A DNA stretch of 64,000 nt from Nocardia higoensis NBRC 100133 (GCF_000308595.1 NZ_BAGA01000044.1:1-64000), one strand, 5' to 3'. Positions 10,811 through 19,997 are shown, counted from the first letter of the stretch. Program-made: numbers and translations. The notes: generated by a model from the sequence alone, not told the origin.

Positions 10811-10890
10811 TCGGGTGGGCGCGGGCGCCGGATAATTCTCCGCTAACGTCGCTGGGGCCACCAATCCCTCACCACGACCGGAGAACCGCC

Positions 10891-12252
10891 ATGGCAACCG
10901 AGACGCGGCCCAGCGGCCCGGGTCGCATCGACAGCTACTTCGGCGTCACCGAGAACGGATCGAACTACCGCCGCGAGATCATGGCGGGCACGATCACCTT
11001 CCTGGCGATGTCCTACATCCTGGCCGTCAACCCGAGTGTCCTCGGCGACCAGGGAGCGCTGGGCGAGCAGGGCATCCCGATGCAGGCGGTGTTCACCGCG
11101 ACCGCGGTGGCGGCGGTGTTCGGCACACTGGTGATGGGCCTGTGGGCCCGGTATCCGATCGCGCTCGCGCCGGGTATGGGTCTCAACGCGTTCTTCGCGT
11201 TCTCGGTGGTGCTGGGGATGGGCATTCCCTGGCAGGTCGCGCTGTCGGGCACGTTCCTGTCCGGCGTCATCTTCTTCGTGCTCGCCGTCACCAAGGTGCG
11301 CGAGCGGATCCTCGACGCGATTCCGTTGCAGCTCAAGCTCGCCGTCGGCGCGGGCATCGGCCTGTTCGTGGCGTTCCTCGGGTTCAAGAACGCCGGCATC
11401 GTGGTGGCCAGCGACGCCACCTTCGTCAAGCTGGGCGATTTCACCGAGCCGCGCACGATGCTGGCCCTGTTCGGTCTGCTGGTTACGGTGATCTTCCTGG
11501 TCAAGGGCTGGCACGGCGCGGTCCTCTACGGCATCGTGCTGACCGCGCTGCTCGGCGTCGTGACCGGACTGGTGGATCTACCCGACGGCGTGTTCGCCCT
11601 GCCGCGCGGTCTGGAGGACACCTTCGGTCAGGCGATCATCCATCTGCCCGATGCCTTCACCGGGCAGATGGCGATCGTGATCCTCACGATGTTGTTCGTC
11701 GACTTCTTCGACGCTTCCGGCACCCTGATCGGTGTGGCCAAGCAGGCCGGGCTGCTGACGACCGAAGGCAAGCTGCCGCGCGCGATGCAGGCCTTCGCCG
11801 CCGATTCGGTGGGCACGGCCGCCGGTGCGGTCATCGGCACCTCGACGACCACCGCCTATGTGGAGTCCACGGCCGGTGTCAGCTCGGGCGGGCGCACCGG
11901 ACTGACCGCCGTGACCACCGCGGGATGGTTTCTGGTGGCGATGTTCTGCTACCCGATCTTCACGGTGGTGGCGAGCGCGGGGGAGGTGACCGCGCCCGCC
12001 CTCATCGTGGTCGGCGTACTGATGGCCCGCTCGCTCGGCGAGATCGAGTGGCACGAATTCGAGTTCGCGATCCCGGCGTTCATCACCGTGGTGATCATGC
12101 CGCTGACCTATTCGATCGCCAACGGTCTGGCGCTGGGCATGATCTTCTATCCGATCGTGATGACCGCCCGTGGCCGGTTCCGGGAAGTGCACCCGGTGAT
12201 GTGGGGCCTGCTGGTGATCTTCCTCGGCTACTTCTTCTTCCTAGCGGAGTGA
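10891..12252 (+). CDS. NCS2-family purine permease (AzgA/PbuG type)
   Basis: A 453-residue polytopic membrane protein of about 12 segments. The start SYFGVTENGSNYRREIMAG followed by ITFLAMSYILAVNP is diagnostic of the AzgA-type hypoxanthine/adenine/guanine:proton symporters. GMGLNAFFAF and the segment DFFDASGTLIGVAKQAG are also typical. The ATG at 10891 is taken with GGAGAAC upstream. Its 3' end overlaps the convergent CoA-transferase gene by 12 bp. The exact base transported cannot be told from sequence. It belongs to the block inserted relative to the mycobacterial order. Confidence 0.9.
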   Translation: MATETRPSGPGRIDSYFGVTENGSNYRREIMAGTITFLAMSYILAVNPSVLGDQGALGEQGIPMQAVFTATAVAAVFGTLVMGLWARYPIALAPGMGLNAFFAFSVVLGMGIPWQVALSGTFLSGVIFFVLAVTKVRERILDAIPLQLKLAVGAGIGLFVAFLGFKNAGIVVASDATFVKLGDFTEPRTMLALFGLLVTVIFLVKGWHGAVLYGIVLTALLGVVTGLVDLPDGVFALPRGLEDTFGQAIIHLPDAFTGQMAIVILTMLFVDFFDASGTLIGVAKQAGLLTTEGKLPRAMQAFAADSVGTAAGAVIGTSTTTAYVESTAGVSSGGRTGLTAVTTAGWFLVAMFCYPIFTVVASAGEVTAPALIVVGVLMARSLGEIEWHEFEFAIPAFITVVIMPLTYSIANGLALGMIFYPIVMTARGRFREVHPVMWGLLVIFLGYFFFLAE

Positions 12253-13389
12253 GGCGCCGCTCGCCCGCGTCACGGACTCGGTGGACTCACCGAGTCTCGG
12301 CGGGGCCGAGCGGTAGGTCGCCGGCGTCGCGCTCAGTTTGATCGGATTGGCGATCTGCCGGATCGGCGCGTCCCGGCGGGGATCGTCGATCGTCACCACC
12401 GGATCCAGCCCGAGCCGTTGCGCGAACGCCACGGCCCCGGCGATGTCGTTGACCGGGCCGGACGGCACCCGGGCCGCGGACAGCGCGTCGGCCCAGGCGT
12501 CGGCGGTGTCCTTCGCCAGCAGGTCGTCGAGGATCTTTTTCAGTTCCTCGCGATGGGCGACTCGGGAGGTGTTGGTGGCGAACCGCGCGTCACCGGCGAG
12601 TTCCGGTGCCCCGAGCACCTCGGTCAGCGACGCGAACTGCCGGTCGTTGCCCACCGCCAGGATCAGCGGCCGGTCGGCGGCCTGGAACACCTCGTAGGGC
12701 GCGATGCTCGGGTGCCGGTTGCCCATCGCCACCGGTACCACCCCGGCGCCGACATAGGCCGAGGATTGGTTGGCCAGTGCGGACAGCAGCGACGAGAGCA
12801 GGTCCACCTCGACCCGCTGCCCCTCGCCGGTGCGGTCGCGATGGCGCAGCGCCGCGAGGATGCCGAGGGCGGCATGCATGCCGGTGATGATGTCGACCAT
12901 GGCGACCCCGACCTTGGTGGGCGTCTGCGGGTCCGGCCCGGTGATGCTCATCAGACCGCCGACCGCCTGGATCAGTAGGTCGTAGCCGGGCAGCACGTTG
13001 TCGCGGCCGAATCCGGTGATCGAGCAGTACACGACATCGGGATTGATCTCGCGTACCTGCTCGTAGCCGAGGCCGAGCCGGTCGAGGGCGCCCGGCAGGA
13101 AGTTCTCGACCACCACGTCGGCGCGGGCCGCGAGGGCGCGCGCGGCGTCGAGATCACCGGGATCGGACAGGTCGAGCGCGGCGGACTGCTTGTTGCGGTT
13201 CACCCCGAGGAAATAGGTGGATTCCTCGCCGACCCAGGGCGGTCCCCAGTGCCGGGTGTCGTCGCCGGCGCCGGGACGTTCGATCTTGACGACCTCGGCG
13301 CCGAGGTCGGCGAGCAGCATCGTGGCGTAGGGGCCGGCGAGCACGCGACCGAAGTCGGCGATCACCAGCCCGTCGAGGGCGCCTGTCAC
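12241..13389 (-). CDS. CaiB/BaiF-type (class III) CoA-transferase
   Basis: A 382-residue class III CoA-transferase. The N-terminus shows LDGLVIADFGRVLAGPYATMLLADLGAEVVKIERP with the conserved Asp-Gly/Arg region, then GVNRNKQSAALDL, VVVENFLPGALDRLGLGY and the C-terminal GNRHPSIAPYEVFQAADR. The GTG overlaps the stop of the acyl-CoA dehydrogenase gene (GTGA), so both are made from one message. Pairing with a glutaryl-CoA dehydrogenase suggests it forms glutaryl-CoA (or a related dicarboxylyl-CoA) from the free acid; mammalian C7orf10-like enzymes of this class do this. Substrate remains inference. Confidence 0.88.
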   Translation of the reverse strand: MTGALDGLVIADFGRVLAGPYATMLLADLGAEVVKIERPGAGDDTRHWGPPWVGEESTYFLGVNRNKQSAALDLSDPGDLDAARALAARADVVVENFLPGALDRLGLGYEQVREINPDVVYCSITGFGRDNVLPGYDLLIQAVGGLMSITGPDPQTPTKVGVAMVDIITGMHAALGILAALRHRDRTGEGQRVEVDLLSSLLSALANQSSAYVGAGVVPVAMGNRHPSIAPYEVFQAADRPLILAVGNDRQFASLTEVLGAPELAGDARFATNTSRVAHREELKKILDDLLAKDTADAWADALSAARVPSGPVNDIAGAVAFAQRLGLDPVVTIDDPRRDAPIRQIANPIKLSATPATYRSAPPRLGESTESVTRASGASLR

Positions 13390-14558
13390 CGGAAGGCCGC
13401 CTGGCCGGTCAGTGCCTTGCCGATGGAGAGCTGGTGCATCTCCGAGGTGCCCTCGTAGGTCAGCACGGACTCGAGGTTGTTGGCGTGCCGGATGACCGGG
13501 TACTCGAGGGTGATGCCGTTGGCGCCCAGGATGGTCCGGCATTCCCGGGCGATGGCGATGGCCTCGCGCACGCTGTTGAGCTTGCCGGTGCTGATCTGCT
13601 CCGGGGTGATCTCGTGGCGGTCCTTGATGCGGCCGAGATGGTAGGCCAGCAGGTGGCCCTTGCCGAGTTCCAGCGCCATGTCGGCCAGCTTGGCCTGGGT
13701 CAGCTGGTAGGAGGCCAGCGGCTTGTCGAACACCTCGCGGGACTGCGCGTAGTCGATCGCGGTCTCCAGGCAGTCGCGGGCGGCGCCGAGCGCGCCGAAG
13801 GCGATGCCGAAACGGGCTTCGTTCAGCGCGGTGAGCGGGCCGCGCAGACCCTTGGCCTTCGGCAGCATCGCCGAGGCGGGCAGGCGCACCCCGTCGAGCA
13901 CCAGTTCGGAGGTCACCGAGGCGCGCAGCGACAGCTTCGCGTGGATCTCGGGGGCCGAGAAGCCGGGGGTGTCGGTCGGGACGACGAAGCCGCGCACGCC
14001 GTCTTCGGTCTGCGCCCACACCACGGCCACATCGGCGATCGAGCCGTTGGTGATCCACATCTTGGTGCCGTTGAGGATCCAGTCGTCACCGTCGCGCTTG
14101 GCGTGGGTGCGCATGCCGGACGGATTGGAGCCGAAGTCGGGCTCGGTCAGGCCGAAGCAGCCGATGGCCGTGCCCGCGGCCATCCGCGGCAGCCACTCCT
14201 GCTTCTGCTCCTCGCTGCCCCAGTGGTGGATGGAGAACATCGCCAGCGAACCCTGCACGGAGACGAGGCTGCGGATACCCGAGTCGATGGCCTCGAGCTC
14301 GAGGCAGGCCAGACCGTAGGCGGTCGCGCTCATGCCCGCGCAGTCGTAGCCCTCCAGGTGCATGCCCAGCACGCCCAGTCCGCCCAGTTCCACGGCGAGC
14401 TCACGGGCGGGCAGCTGCGCCTTCTCGAACCACTCGGCGATGTGCGGGCGGATCCGCTCCTCGCCGAACTTGCGCACGGTGTCGCGGATGGCGATCTCCT
14501 CGGGCTCGAGCAGCGAGTCGAGGGCGAACAGCTGGGTCAGGGTCTGGGGCTTGGACAC
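13386..14558 (-). CDS. gcdH: Acyl-CoA dehydrogenase, probable glutaryl-CoA dehydrogenase
   Basis: A 390-residue FAD enzyme. Features of the glutaryl-CoA group are YGLACLELEAIDSGIRSLVSVQGSLAMF, CFGLTEPDFGSNPSGM, NEARFGIAFGALGAARDC and the C-terminal catalytic Glu region NLESVLTYEGTSEMHQLSIGKALTG. The enzyme would oxidise and decarboxylate glutaryl-CoA to crotonyl-CoA at the end of lysine/tryptophan breakdown. GTG 14558 is chosen because GGAGGAATC precedes it directly. It heads a two-gene operon with the CoA-transferase. The promoter region carries repeats likely read by the divergent LacI-family regulator. Confidence 0.88.
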   Translation of the reverse strand: MSKPQTLTQLFALDSLLEPEEIAIRDTVRKFGEERIRPHIAEWFEKAQLPARELAVELGGLGVLGMHLEGYDCAGMSATAYGLACLELEAIDSGIRSLVSVQGSLAMFSIHHWGSEEQKQEWLPRMAAGTAIGCFGLTEPDFGSNPSGMRTHAKRDGDDWILNGTKMWITNGSIADVAVVWAQTEDGVRGFVVPTDTPGFSAPEIHAKLSLRASVTSELVLDGVRLPASAMLPKAKGLRGPLTALNEARFGIAFGALGAARDCLETAIDYAQSREVFDKPLASYQLTQAKLADMALELGKGHLLAYHLGRIKDRHEITPEQISTGKLNSVREAIAIARECRTILGANGITLEYPVIRHANNLESVLTYEGTSEMHQLSIGKALTGQAAFR

Positions 14559-14594
14559 GATTCCTCCGGGTGCGGCAGCAAGGTCGTCGATAAT

Positions 14595-14631
14595 CGAGAA
14601 CGTTTGCAATAACGATTGCGAGAACGTTTGC
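14595..14631. promoter_or_regulatory. Operator candidate for the LacI-family regulator
   Basis: A direct repeat CGAGAACGTTTGC occurs at 14595-14607 and 14619-14631, 24 bp apart. Between them GCAAT-AACG-ATTGC forms an inverted repeat. The core AACGTT has the central CG of LacI-family operators. It lies between the divergent dehydrogenase (starts 14558) and regulator (starts 14723). Confidence 0.6.
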
Positions 14632-14722
14632 GTGCAGTAGGGTATGGCTTGATCGCCACTTCGTCAAATGCCGTTTACCCGTCGACTGCCTCGACGAACA
14701 GCCCAGAAGGACCAGCCGGAAC

Positions 14723-15730
14723 ATGCCTCGACCCTCGCGGGCGCCGACCCTCAAGGAAATCGCCGAACGGGCGGGTGTGCACATCTCCACCGCTTCCCGG
14801 GTGCTGCGTCAACCGGAGCCGGTGGACGGTTGGTCCGCGTCGGCGCTGCGGGTGCGCGAGGTCGCCGCCGAACTCGGCTACCAGCCCAATCTGTGGGCGG
14901 CCAGCCTGCGCACCCGCAAGACGACGACCCTCGGTGTGGTCATGCCGCGCTTGACCGACGGCGTCGTCGCCACGACCTATCAGGGCATCGAGGAGGCGGC
15001 CACCCGCGCCGGATACTCGGTGCTGCTGTCCAGCCCGCCCGACGATCCGGAGGCCCAGCGCCGTGCGATCGAGTTGCTCTCCGGCAGGCAGGTGGACGGC
15101 CTGCTGCTCAGCAGTCTGCACGCGCCGGGGCGGCCCTTCGTCGAGTCGCTCGCGGTGGGCCCGCTGCCGATACTGACCGTCACCCGCCATGCCGATGCCG
15201 GGCTGCCGTTCGTCGGTGGTGACGATCGGCACGGTGGCGCGCTGGCGGCACGTCATCTCGTCGACCGCGGATATCGGGACCTCGCGGTGATCGCGGGTCC
15301 CGGCCATGCGACCACCGCCCGCGATCGCGTCGAGGGATTCGTCGGCGCGCTGGCCGAGGCGTCGATCACGCTGCCGCCGAACAGGATCGTGCCCTCGACC
15401 TTCGACGTGGCCGGCGGCGTCGCGGCGGGCCGGGAACTGCTGGACCGGCCGGATCGGCCACGGGCGATCTTCGCTGTCACCGACACCATCGCCGTCGGCG
15501 TGCTCGGCGTGGCCAGGGATCTGGGCTTGGCCGTGCCCGGCGACATCGCGCTGGTCGGCTACAACGACATCCCGATCGTGGCGCAGTTGCCGGTGCCGCT
15601 GACCACGGTGCGCTCGCCCGCGCGCGATATCGGCGTCACGGCGGTGCGTGTGGTGCTGGAACTGCTGCAGGGCAAGCAGGTCGAGTCGGTGCGGCTACCG
15701 GTCGAATTGGTGGTGCGGGGGAGCAGCTGA
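14723..15730 (+). CDS. LacI-family transcriptional regulator
   Basis: A 335-residue repressor. Residues about 8-60 are the LacI HTH with hinge (PTLKEIAERAGVHISTASRVL ... ELGYQPNLWAASLRT) and residues about 70-335 a periplasmic-binding-protein-like effector domain (TLGVVMPRLTDGVVATTYQGIEEAA, DTIAVGVLGVARDLGLAVP, ALVGYNDIPIVAQL). It is divergent from the dehydrogenase/CoA-transferase operon with paired repeats in the gap, so it probably represses that operon. LacI proteins usually sense sugars, but in this setting an acyl-CoA or acid may be the signal; that is inference. Confidence 0.9.
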   Translation: MPRPSRAPTLKEIAERAGVHISTASRVLRQPEPVDGWSASALRVREVAAELGYQPNLWAASLRTRKTTTLGVVMPRLTDGVVATTYQGIEEAATRAGYSVLLSSPPDDPEAQRRAIELLSGRQVDGLLLSSLHAPGRPFVESLAVGPLPILTVTRHADAGLPFVGGDDRHGGALAARHLVDRGYRDLAVIAGPGHATTARDRVEGFVGALAEASITLPPNRIVPSTFDVAGGVAAGRELLDRPDRPRAIFAVTDTIAVGVLGVARDLGLAVPGDIALVGYNDIPIVAQLPVPLTTVRSPARDIGVTAVRVVLELLQGKQVESVRLPVELVVRGSS

Positions 15731-15742
15731 TTCCTCTCGAGT

Positions 15743-15779
15743 GGTCCCCGCGCCGCGTGCAGGGCTTGGCGCGGGGACC
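15743..15779. terminator. Hairpin terminator between lacI-type gene and helicase gene
   Basis: A perfect 12-bp stem GGTCCCCGCGCC / GGCGCGGGGACC with a 13-nt loop lies 12 bp past the regulator stop, between convergent genes. The remainder of the gap (15780-15872) is less GC-rich and shows no gene. Confidence 0.72.
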
Positions 15780-15872
15780 GGATACGCCGGTGGGGGAATT
15801 GGGGTTTCCACCGCTGTATCGGTGCTCAATGTAGTTTCGAACAGAACTAGCGTGGTCGGTTTGTGTGCCGGA

Positions 15873-17927
15873 TCATAACGAGGCGGCCTCGGTTGTGAGG
15901 CGGCGCAACGCCTTTGCCACGACCTCCGGATCGGCGGTCTCCCAATACGGCGGCAGGGTGGCTCGCAGATAGCCGCCGTAGCGAGCGGTGGCCAGGCGGG
16001 AATCGAGGACCGCGATCACGCCGCGATCGTCGACACTGCGCAGCAGCCGGCCGGTGCCCTGGGCGAGCAGCAGGGCCGCATGGTTGGCGGCGACCGCGAG
16101 AAAGCCGTTGCCGCCGCGAGATTCGACCGCGCGCTGCCGGGCCGCCAGCAGCGGATCGTCCGGGCGGGGGAACGGAATGCGGTCCAGGATCACCAGACTC
16201 AGCGAAGGGCCGGGCACGTCGACGCCCTGCCACAGCGACAGAGTGCCGAACAGCGAGGTCTCCGGGTCGTCGGCGAACTTGCGCACCAGCGCGCCGGTCG
16301 AGTCGTCGCCCTGGCACAGCACCGGGGTGCTCAACCGCTGGCGCATGGCCTCGGCGGCGGCCTTCGCCGCGCGCATCGAGGAGAACAGTCCGAGCGTGCG
16401 ACCGCCCGCGGCGTCGATCAGCCGCTCGATCTCGTCGAGATAGGCGGGCGGCAGGCCGTCCCGACCGGGCGGTGGAAGATGTTTGGCGACATAGAGAATG
16501 CCCGACTTCGCGTGATCGAACGGCGAGCCGACGTCGAGGCCGTCCCAGTGGACCGGTCCGGAGTCCGACGGGGCGGTCGCGCCGTTGGCGGTGGCCGGAT
16601 CGACCTTGTCGCCGGACTGCGCGGGCAGCCCCCAGGTGACCGCGAGGCTGTCGAAGGAGCCGCCGATCTGCAGGGTCGCCGAGGTCAGCACGACGGTCGA
16701 GGCGCCGAACAGCCGCGAGCGCAGCAATCCGCCGACCGACAGCGGCGCCATGCGCAGCGTCTTGCGCGCCACCCCGGTCTTGGACTCCTCCGCGGACAGC
16801 CAGACGACATCGCGGCGGGCGGCCGGGTCGGGCTCGTCGAAGGAGGTCAGCGCGCGCACCGCGGCGTCGTGCACCTCTTCGACGGCGGCCACGGCGAAGG
16901 TGCGGGCCGCGGCGCTGTCCGGATCGCCCTGCGCCTGCGTGCCGCCCGGCGGCGCGAGTTCGGTGCGGGCGTTCCACGCGGCGTCGCGCACCAGCGCCAG
17001 GGTCTGGGCCGCGCCCTCGGGGAGCCGGTCCCAGCGGGCGGGCGGCAGTTCGTCGAGCAACTCGTGCCAGGCTTCGGCCGCGCCCTCGAGCCGGTCGACT
17101 TCGCGGTCGTCGACGAGTTTCGCGCAGCGGCGGGCGGCGGCGCTGATCCCGGCCGCCGACAGCTCGGCGGTGGCCACGCCGGTGACCCGGTCGACCAGTT
17201 CGTGTGCCTCGTCGATGACGACGACATCGTGTTCGGGCAGGATCTGGATGCCGCTGATGGCGTCGATGGCCAGCAGCGCGTGATTGGTGACCACCACATC
17301 GGCCTGCGCGCCCTCGGCGCGGGCCCGCTCGGCGTAGCAGTCCTGGCCGAACTGGCAGCGCGATTTGCCCAGGCACTCCCGCGAGGACACGCTGACCTGC
17401 CGCCACGCCCGATCGCTGACGCCGGGGGCGAGATCGTCCCGGTCGCCGGTCTCGGTGTCGGAGGCCCATTCGTTGAGGCGCTGCACCTCGCGGCCGAGCC
17501 GGGAGATGGCGAAGGCGTCGAAGAGTTCGGCCTCGGCGGGCTCCTCGGGAATCACGCTGTTGATCTTGTTGAGGCACAGATAGTTGTTGCGGCCCTTCAG
17601 GATCGCGAAGCGCGCCGGGCGGCCGAGCGGCTTCGCCAGCGCCTCGGACAGCCGCGGCAGGTCGCGATCGACCAGCTGGCGTTGCAGCGCGATGGTCGCG
17701 GTGGAGACCACCACGGTGCGGCCGGTGCGGACCGCGTGGCGCAGGCTGGGCACCAGGTAGGCCAGCGACTTACCGGTGCCGGTGCCCGCCTGCACGGCCA
17801 GATGCCGCTTGGTGTCGATGGCGTGGTCGACGGCCGAGGCCATCGACACCTGCCCGGAACGCTCCTTACCTCCGAGCGCGCGCACAGCGGTGGTCAGCAG
17901 TTCCGAGGTGGGAGGCAGTTCGGGCAC
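15873..17927 (-). CDS. DinG-like Fe-S superfamily 2 DNA helicase (ATP-dependent)
   Basis: A 684-residue XPD/DinG-type helicase, the Rv1329c counterpart. Walker A is AVQAGTGTGKSLAY (about 43-56) and the DEAH box is in VVVIDEAHELVD. Four cysteines that would hold a 4Fe-4S cluster are present in YLCLNK and ECLGKSRCQFGQDC. Later motifs are VLTSATL, LWQGVDVPGPSL, LDRIPFPRPDDP and the motif VI region QGTGRLLRS. Such enzymes unwind 5'-overhang DNA, D-loops and R-loops. It lies downstream of pncB and pncA on the same strand. I see no obvious LexA box upstream, so SOS control is not supported. Confidence 0.92.
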   Translation of the reverse strand: MPELPPTSELLTTAVRALGGKERSGQVSMASAVDHAIDTKRHLAVQAGTGTGKSLAYLVPSLRHAVRTGRTVVVSTATIALQRQLVDRDLPRLSEALAKPLGRPARFAILKGRNNYLCLNKINSVIPEEPAEAELFDAFAISRLGREVQRLNEWASDTETGDRDDLAPGVSDRAWRQVSVSSRECLGKSRCQFGQDCYAERARAEGAQADVVVTNHALLAIDAISGIQILPEHDVVVIDEAHELVDRVTGVATAELSAAGISAAARRCAKLVDDREVDRLEGAAEAWHELLDELPPARWDRLPEGAAQTLALVRDAAWNARTELAPPGGTQAQGDPDSAAARTFAVAAVEEVHDAAVRALTSFDEPDPAARRDVVWLSAEESKTGVARKTLRMAPLSVGGLLRSRLFGASTVVLTSATLQIGGSFDSLAVTWGLPAQSGDKVDPATANGATAPSDSGPVHWDGLDVGSPFDHAKSGILYVAKHLPPPGRDGLPPAYLDEIERLIDAAGGRTLGLFSSMRAAKAAAEAMRQRLSTPVLCQGDDSTGALVRKFADDPETSLFGTLSLWQGVDVPGPSLSLVILDRIPFPRPDDPLLAARQRAVESRGGNGFLAVAANHAALLLAQGTGRLLRSVDDRGVIAVLDSRLATARYGGYLRATLPPYWETADPEVVAKALRRLTTEAASL

Positions 17928-18029
17928 GCGAGCAGCCTACTGCCCGGCACCGACACCGACCGGCCGTCTCGCCGGACACCGGTGCCGACCGCGCTGTCCC
18001 GGCCCGCGCCCTCGTGCCCCGTCGAGGCG

Positions 18030-18602
18030 CTAGCGGCTGCCCGGCACCGCCCCGTCGAGTTCCACCCCGGCCGCGCGCAGTTCGGCCAGCGCGCGATCCA
18101 CGGTTTCCGGGGCGACGCCCGCGGTCAGGTCGAGCAGTACCCGGGTCCCGAATCCGGCCGCCCGGGCGTCCAGTGCGGTGGCGCGCACGCAGTGGTCGGT
18201 GGCGATGCCGACCACGTCCACCGCCTCGATGTCACGGGCGCGCAGCCAGTCGGTGAGCGAGCTGCCGTCCGCGGCCGCGCCCTCGAAACCCGAATAGGCG
18301 GCGGCGTATTCGCCCTTGGAGAAGATTTCCTGGACCGGGGTGGTGTCCAGGTCGGGGTGGAACCGCGCGCCCGGCGTGCCCACCCGGCAGTGCGGCGGCC
18401 AGCTGTCGATGTAATCGGGCGTCTCGGAGAAGTGCGCGCCCGGATCGATGTGGTGGTCGCGGGTGGCCACCACCGCGGCGTACTCGCGCCCGGCGAGGTG
18501 TTCGTTGATCCGCCCGGCCACGGCCGCGCCGCCGGCGACCGCCAGTGAGCCGCCCTCGCAGAAGTCGTTCTGCACGTCGACGATGATGAGCGCCCGGTTC
18601 AT
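18030..18602 (-). CDS. pncA: Nicotinamidase/pyrazinamidase PncA
   Basis: A 190-residue cysteine hydrolase that turns nicotinamide into nicotinate for NAD salvage and, in related bacteria, activates pyrazinamide. Key residues are the catalytic Asp in VDVQNDF, the metal-binding Asp/His/His in RDHHIDPGAHF, the Lys in FSKGEYAAAYSGFEG and the nucleophilic Cys in IATDHCVRATALDA. ATG 18602 is taken. It lies 81 bp downstream of pncB on the same strand, so the two consecutive salvage steps may be co-transcribed. In M. tuberculosis pncA lies elsewhere; here it is inserted into the syntenic block. Confidence 0.95.
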   Translation of the reverse strand: MNRALIIVDVQNDFCEGGSLAVAGGAAVAGRINEHLAGREYAAVVATRDHHIDPGAHFSETPDYIDSWPPHCRVGTPGARFHPDLDTTPVQEIFSKGEYAAAYSGFEGAAADGSSLTDWLRARDIEAVDVVGIATDHCVRATALDARAAGFGTRVLLDLTAGVAPETVDRALAELRAAGVELDGAVPGSR

Positions 18603-18683
18603 GCACCGAGATTACCCGCGCCGGTCGGGACCGTCTCGCGCATCATTCGGCGTGCGGCCGAGGCGAACTCGTGAGCCGGGGGC

Positions 18684-19997
18684 TCAGCCGACGAAGGTCG
18701 TCGGGATGGCGGGCTCGCCCTCGGAGAGTTTGAGTCCCTCCCACGGCAGGCTCACCAGGCCGCGCCGGACCAGCTCGCGGCTGTCCTCCAGCGTCGGCAG
18801 CCCGGGCACGGCGTCGCCGCCGCGCACCAGTGGGACGAGCAGTTCGCGCGCCCGGAACTCGCCGCCCGAGGGCGCCTCGGCGCAAGCGGGGTAGACCAGC
18901 TCCTCGACGATCGTCCCCGACTCCTTCGCCAGTCGCAGCGCCCGCTTGATCCCGCCGCGCGATTCCTTGTGACTGCTGCGCTTGACGACCGGCACACCCT
19001 CGACTTCGACGAGCTTGTAGACCATGCCCGCGGTCGGCGCGCCGGAGCCGGTCACCAGGGAGGTTCCCACGCCGTAGCTGTCGACCGGTTCGGCCCGCAG
19101 TGCCGCGATCGCGTATTCGTCCAGATCGCCGGAGACCACGATGCGGGTGTTGTGCGCGCCGAGCGCGTCGAGCTGGGCGCGCACCTGCCCGGCCAGCACG
19201 CCGAGATCGCCCGAGTCGATGCGCACGCCGCCCAATTCCGGACCGGCCACCCGGATCGCGGTGGCCACGCCCTCGGTGATGTCGAAGGTGTCCACCAGCA
19301 GGGTCGTGCCCACCCCGAGCGTGGCGATCTGACCGCGGAAGGCCGCCGCCTCGTGCGCGCCGTCGGGCCCGCTGTGCAGCAGGGTGAAGGCGTGCGCGCT
19401 GGTCCCGGCGCCCGGCACGCCGTACCGGCGCACCGCCTCCAGGTTCGAGGTGGCGTCGAAGCCGGCCAGGTAGGCCGCGCGCGCGGCCGACGGCGCGGCC
19501 CACTCGTGCGTGCGCCGCGAACCCATCTCGATCATCCGCCTGCCGCTCGCGGCCGAGACCATCCTGGCCGCGGCGGAGGCGATCGCGCTGTCGTGGTTGA
19601 TGATCGACAGGATCAGCGTCTCCAGCAGGACGCATTCAGCGAAGCTGCCGCGCACCGACAGGATCGGCGAGCCGGGGAAATACAGCTCGCCCTCGGCGTA
19701 GCCGTCGATGTCGCCGGTGAAGCGGTAGTCGCGCAGCCAGTTCAGGGTCCGTTCGTCGAGCACCGGCGCGACCACGGCGAGCTCTTCCTCGCCGAAGCGG
19801 AACTGCCGCAGAGCGTCGAGCAGCCTGCCCGTGCCGGCGACCACGCCGTAGCGCCGGCCGTGCGGCAGCCGCCGCGCGAACACCTCGAACCCGCATCGGC
19901 GCTGCGCCGAACCGTCGGTGAGCGCCGCGGCGAGCATCGTGAGTTCGTACTGATCGGTCAGCAGCGCGGTGCTCGCGGCCTGGTCACGGGAATACAC
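18684..19997 (-). CDS. pncB: Nicotinate phosphoribosyltransferase PncB
   Basis: A 437-residue enzyme making nicotinate mononucleotide from nicotinate and PRPP. Motifs are ALLTDQYELTMLAAAL, GYAEGELYFPGSPILSVRGSFAECVLLETLILSIINHDSA, GVRIDSGDLG and DSYGVGTSLVTGSGAPTAGMVYKLVEV. The GTG at 19997 gives the family N-terminus; the preceding GACGGA is a weak SD. It is divergent from clpS over 100 bp, the same order as Rv1330c/Rv1331. With pncA immediately downstream it forms a nicotinamide-to-NaMN unit. Confidence 0.94.
   Translation of the reverse strand: MYSRDQAASTALLTDQYELTMLAAALTDGSAQRRCGFEVFARRLPHGRRYGVVAGTGRLLDALRQFRFGEEELAVVAPVLDERTLNWLRDYRFTGDIDGYAEGELYFPGSPILSVRGSFAECVLLETLILSIINHDSAIASAAARMVSAASGRRMIEMGSRRTHEWAAPSAARAAYLAGFDATSNLEAVRRYGVPGAGTSAHAFTLLHSGPDGAHEAAAFRGQIATLGVGTTLLVDTFDITEGVATAIRVAGPELGGVRIDSGDLGVLAGQVRAQLDALGAHNTRIVVSGDLDEYAIAALRAEPVDSYGVGTSLVTGSGAPTAGMVYKLVEVEGVPVVKRSSHKESRGGIKRALRLAKESGTIVEELVYPACAEAPSGGEFRARELLVPLVRGGDAVPGLPTLEDSRELVRRGLVSLPWEGLKLSEGEPAIPTTFVG

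Noticed and set aside
10753-10890. Possible purine riboswitch ahead of the NCS2 permease gene
   Set aside because: The only strong structure is a nested hairpin 17 bp after glgP, more than 80 bp from the permease start, with no purine-aptamer core or three-way junction.
17928-18029. LexA/SOS box upstream of the DinG-like gene
   Set aside because: No CGAAC-N4-GTTCG-like sequence is visible in the gap.
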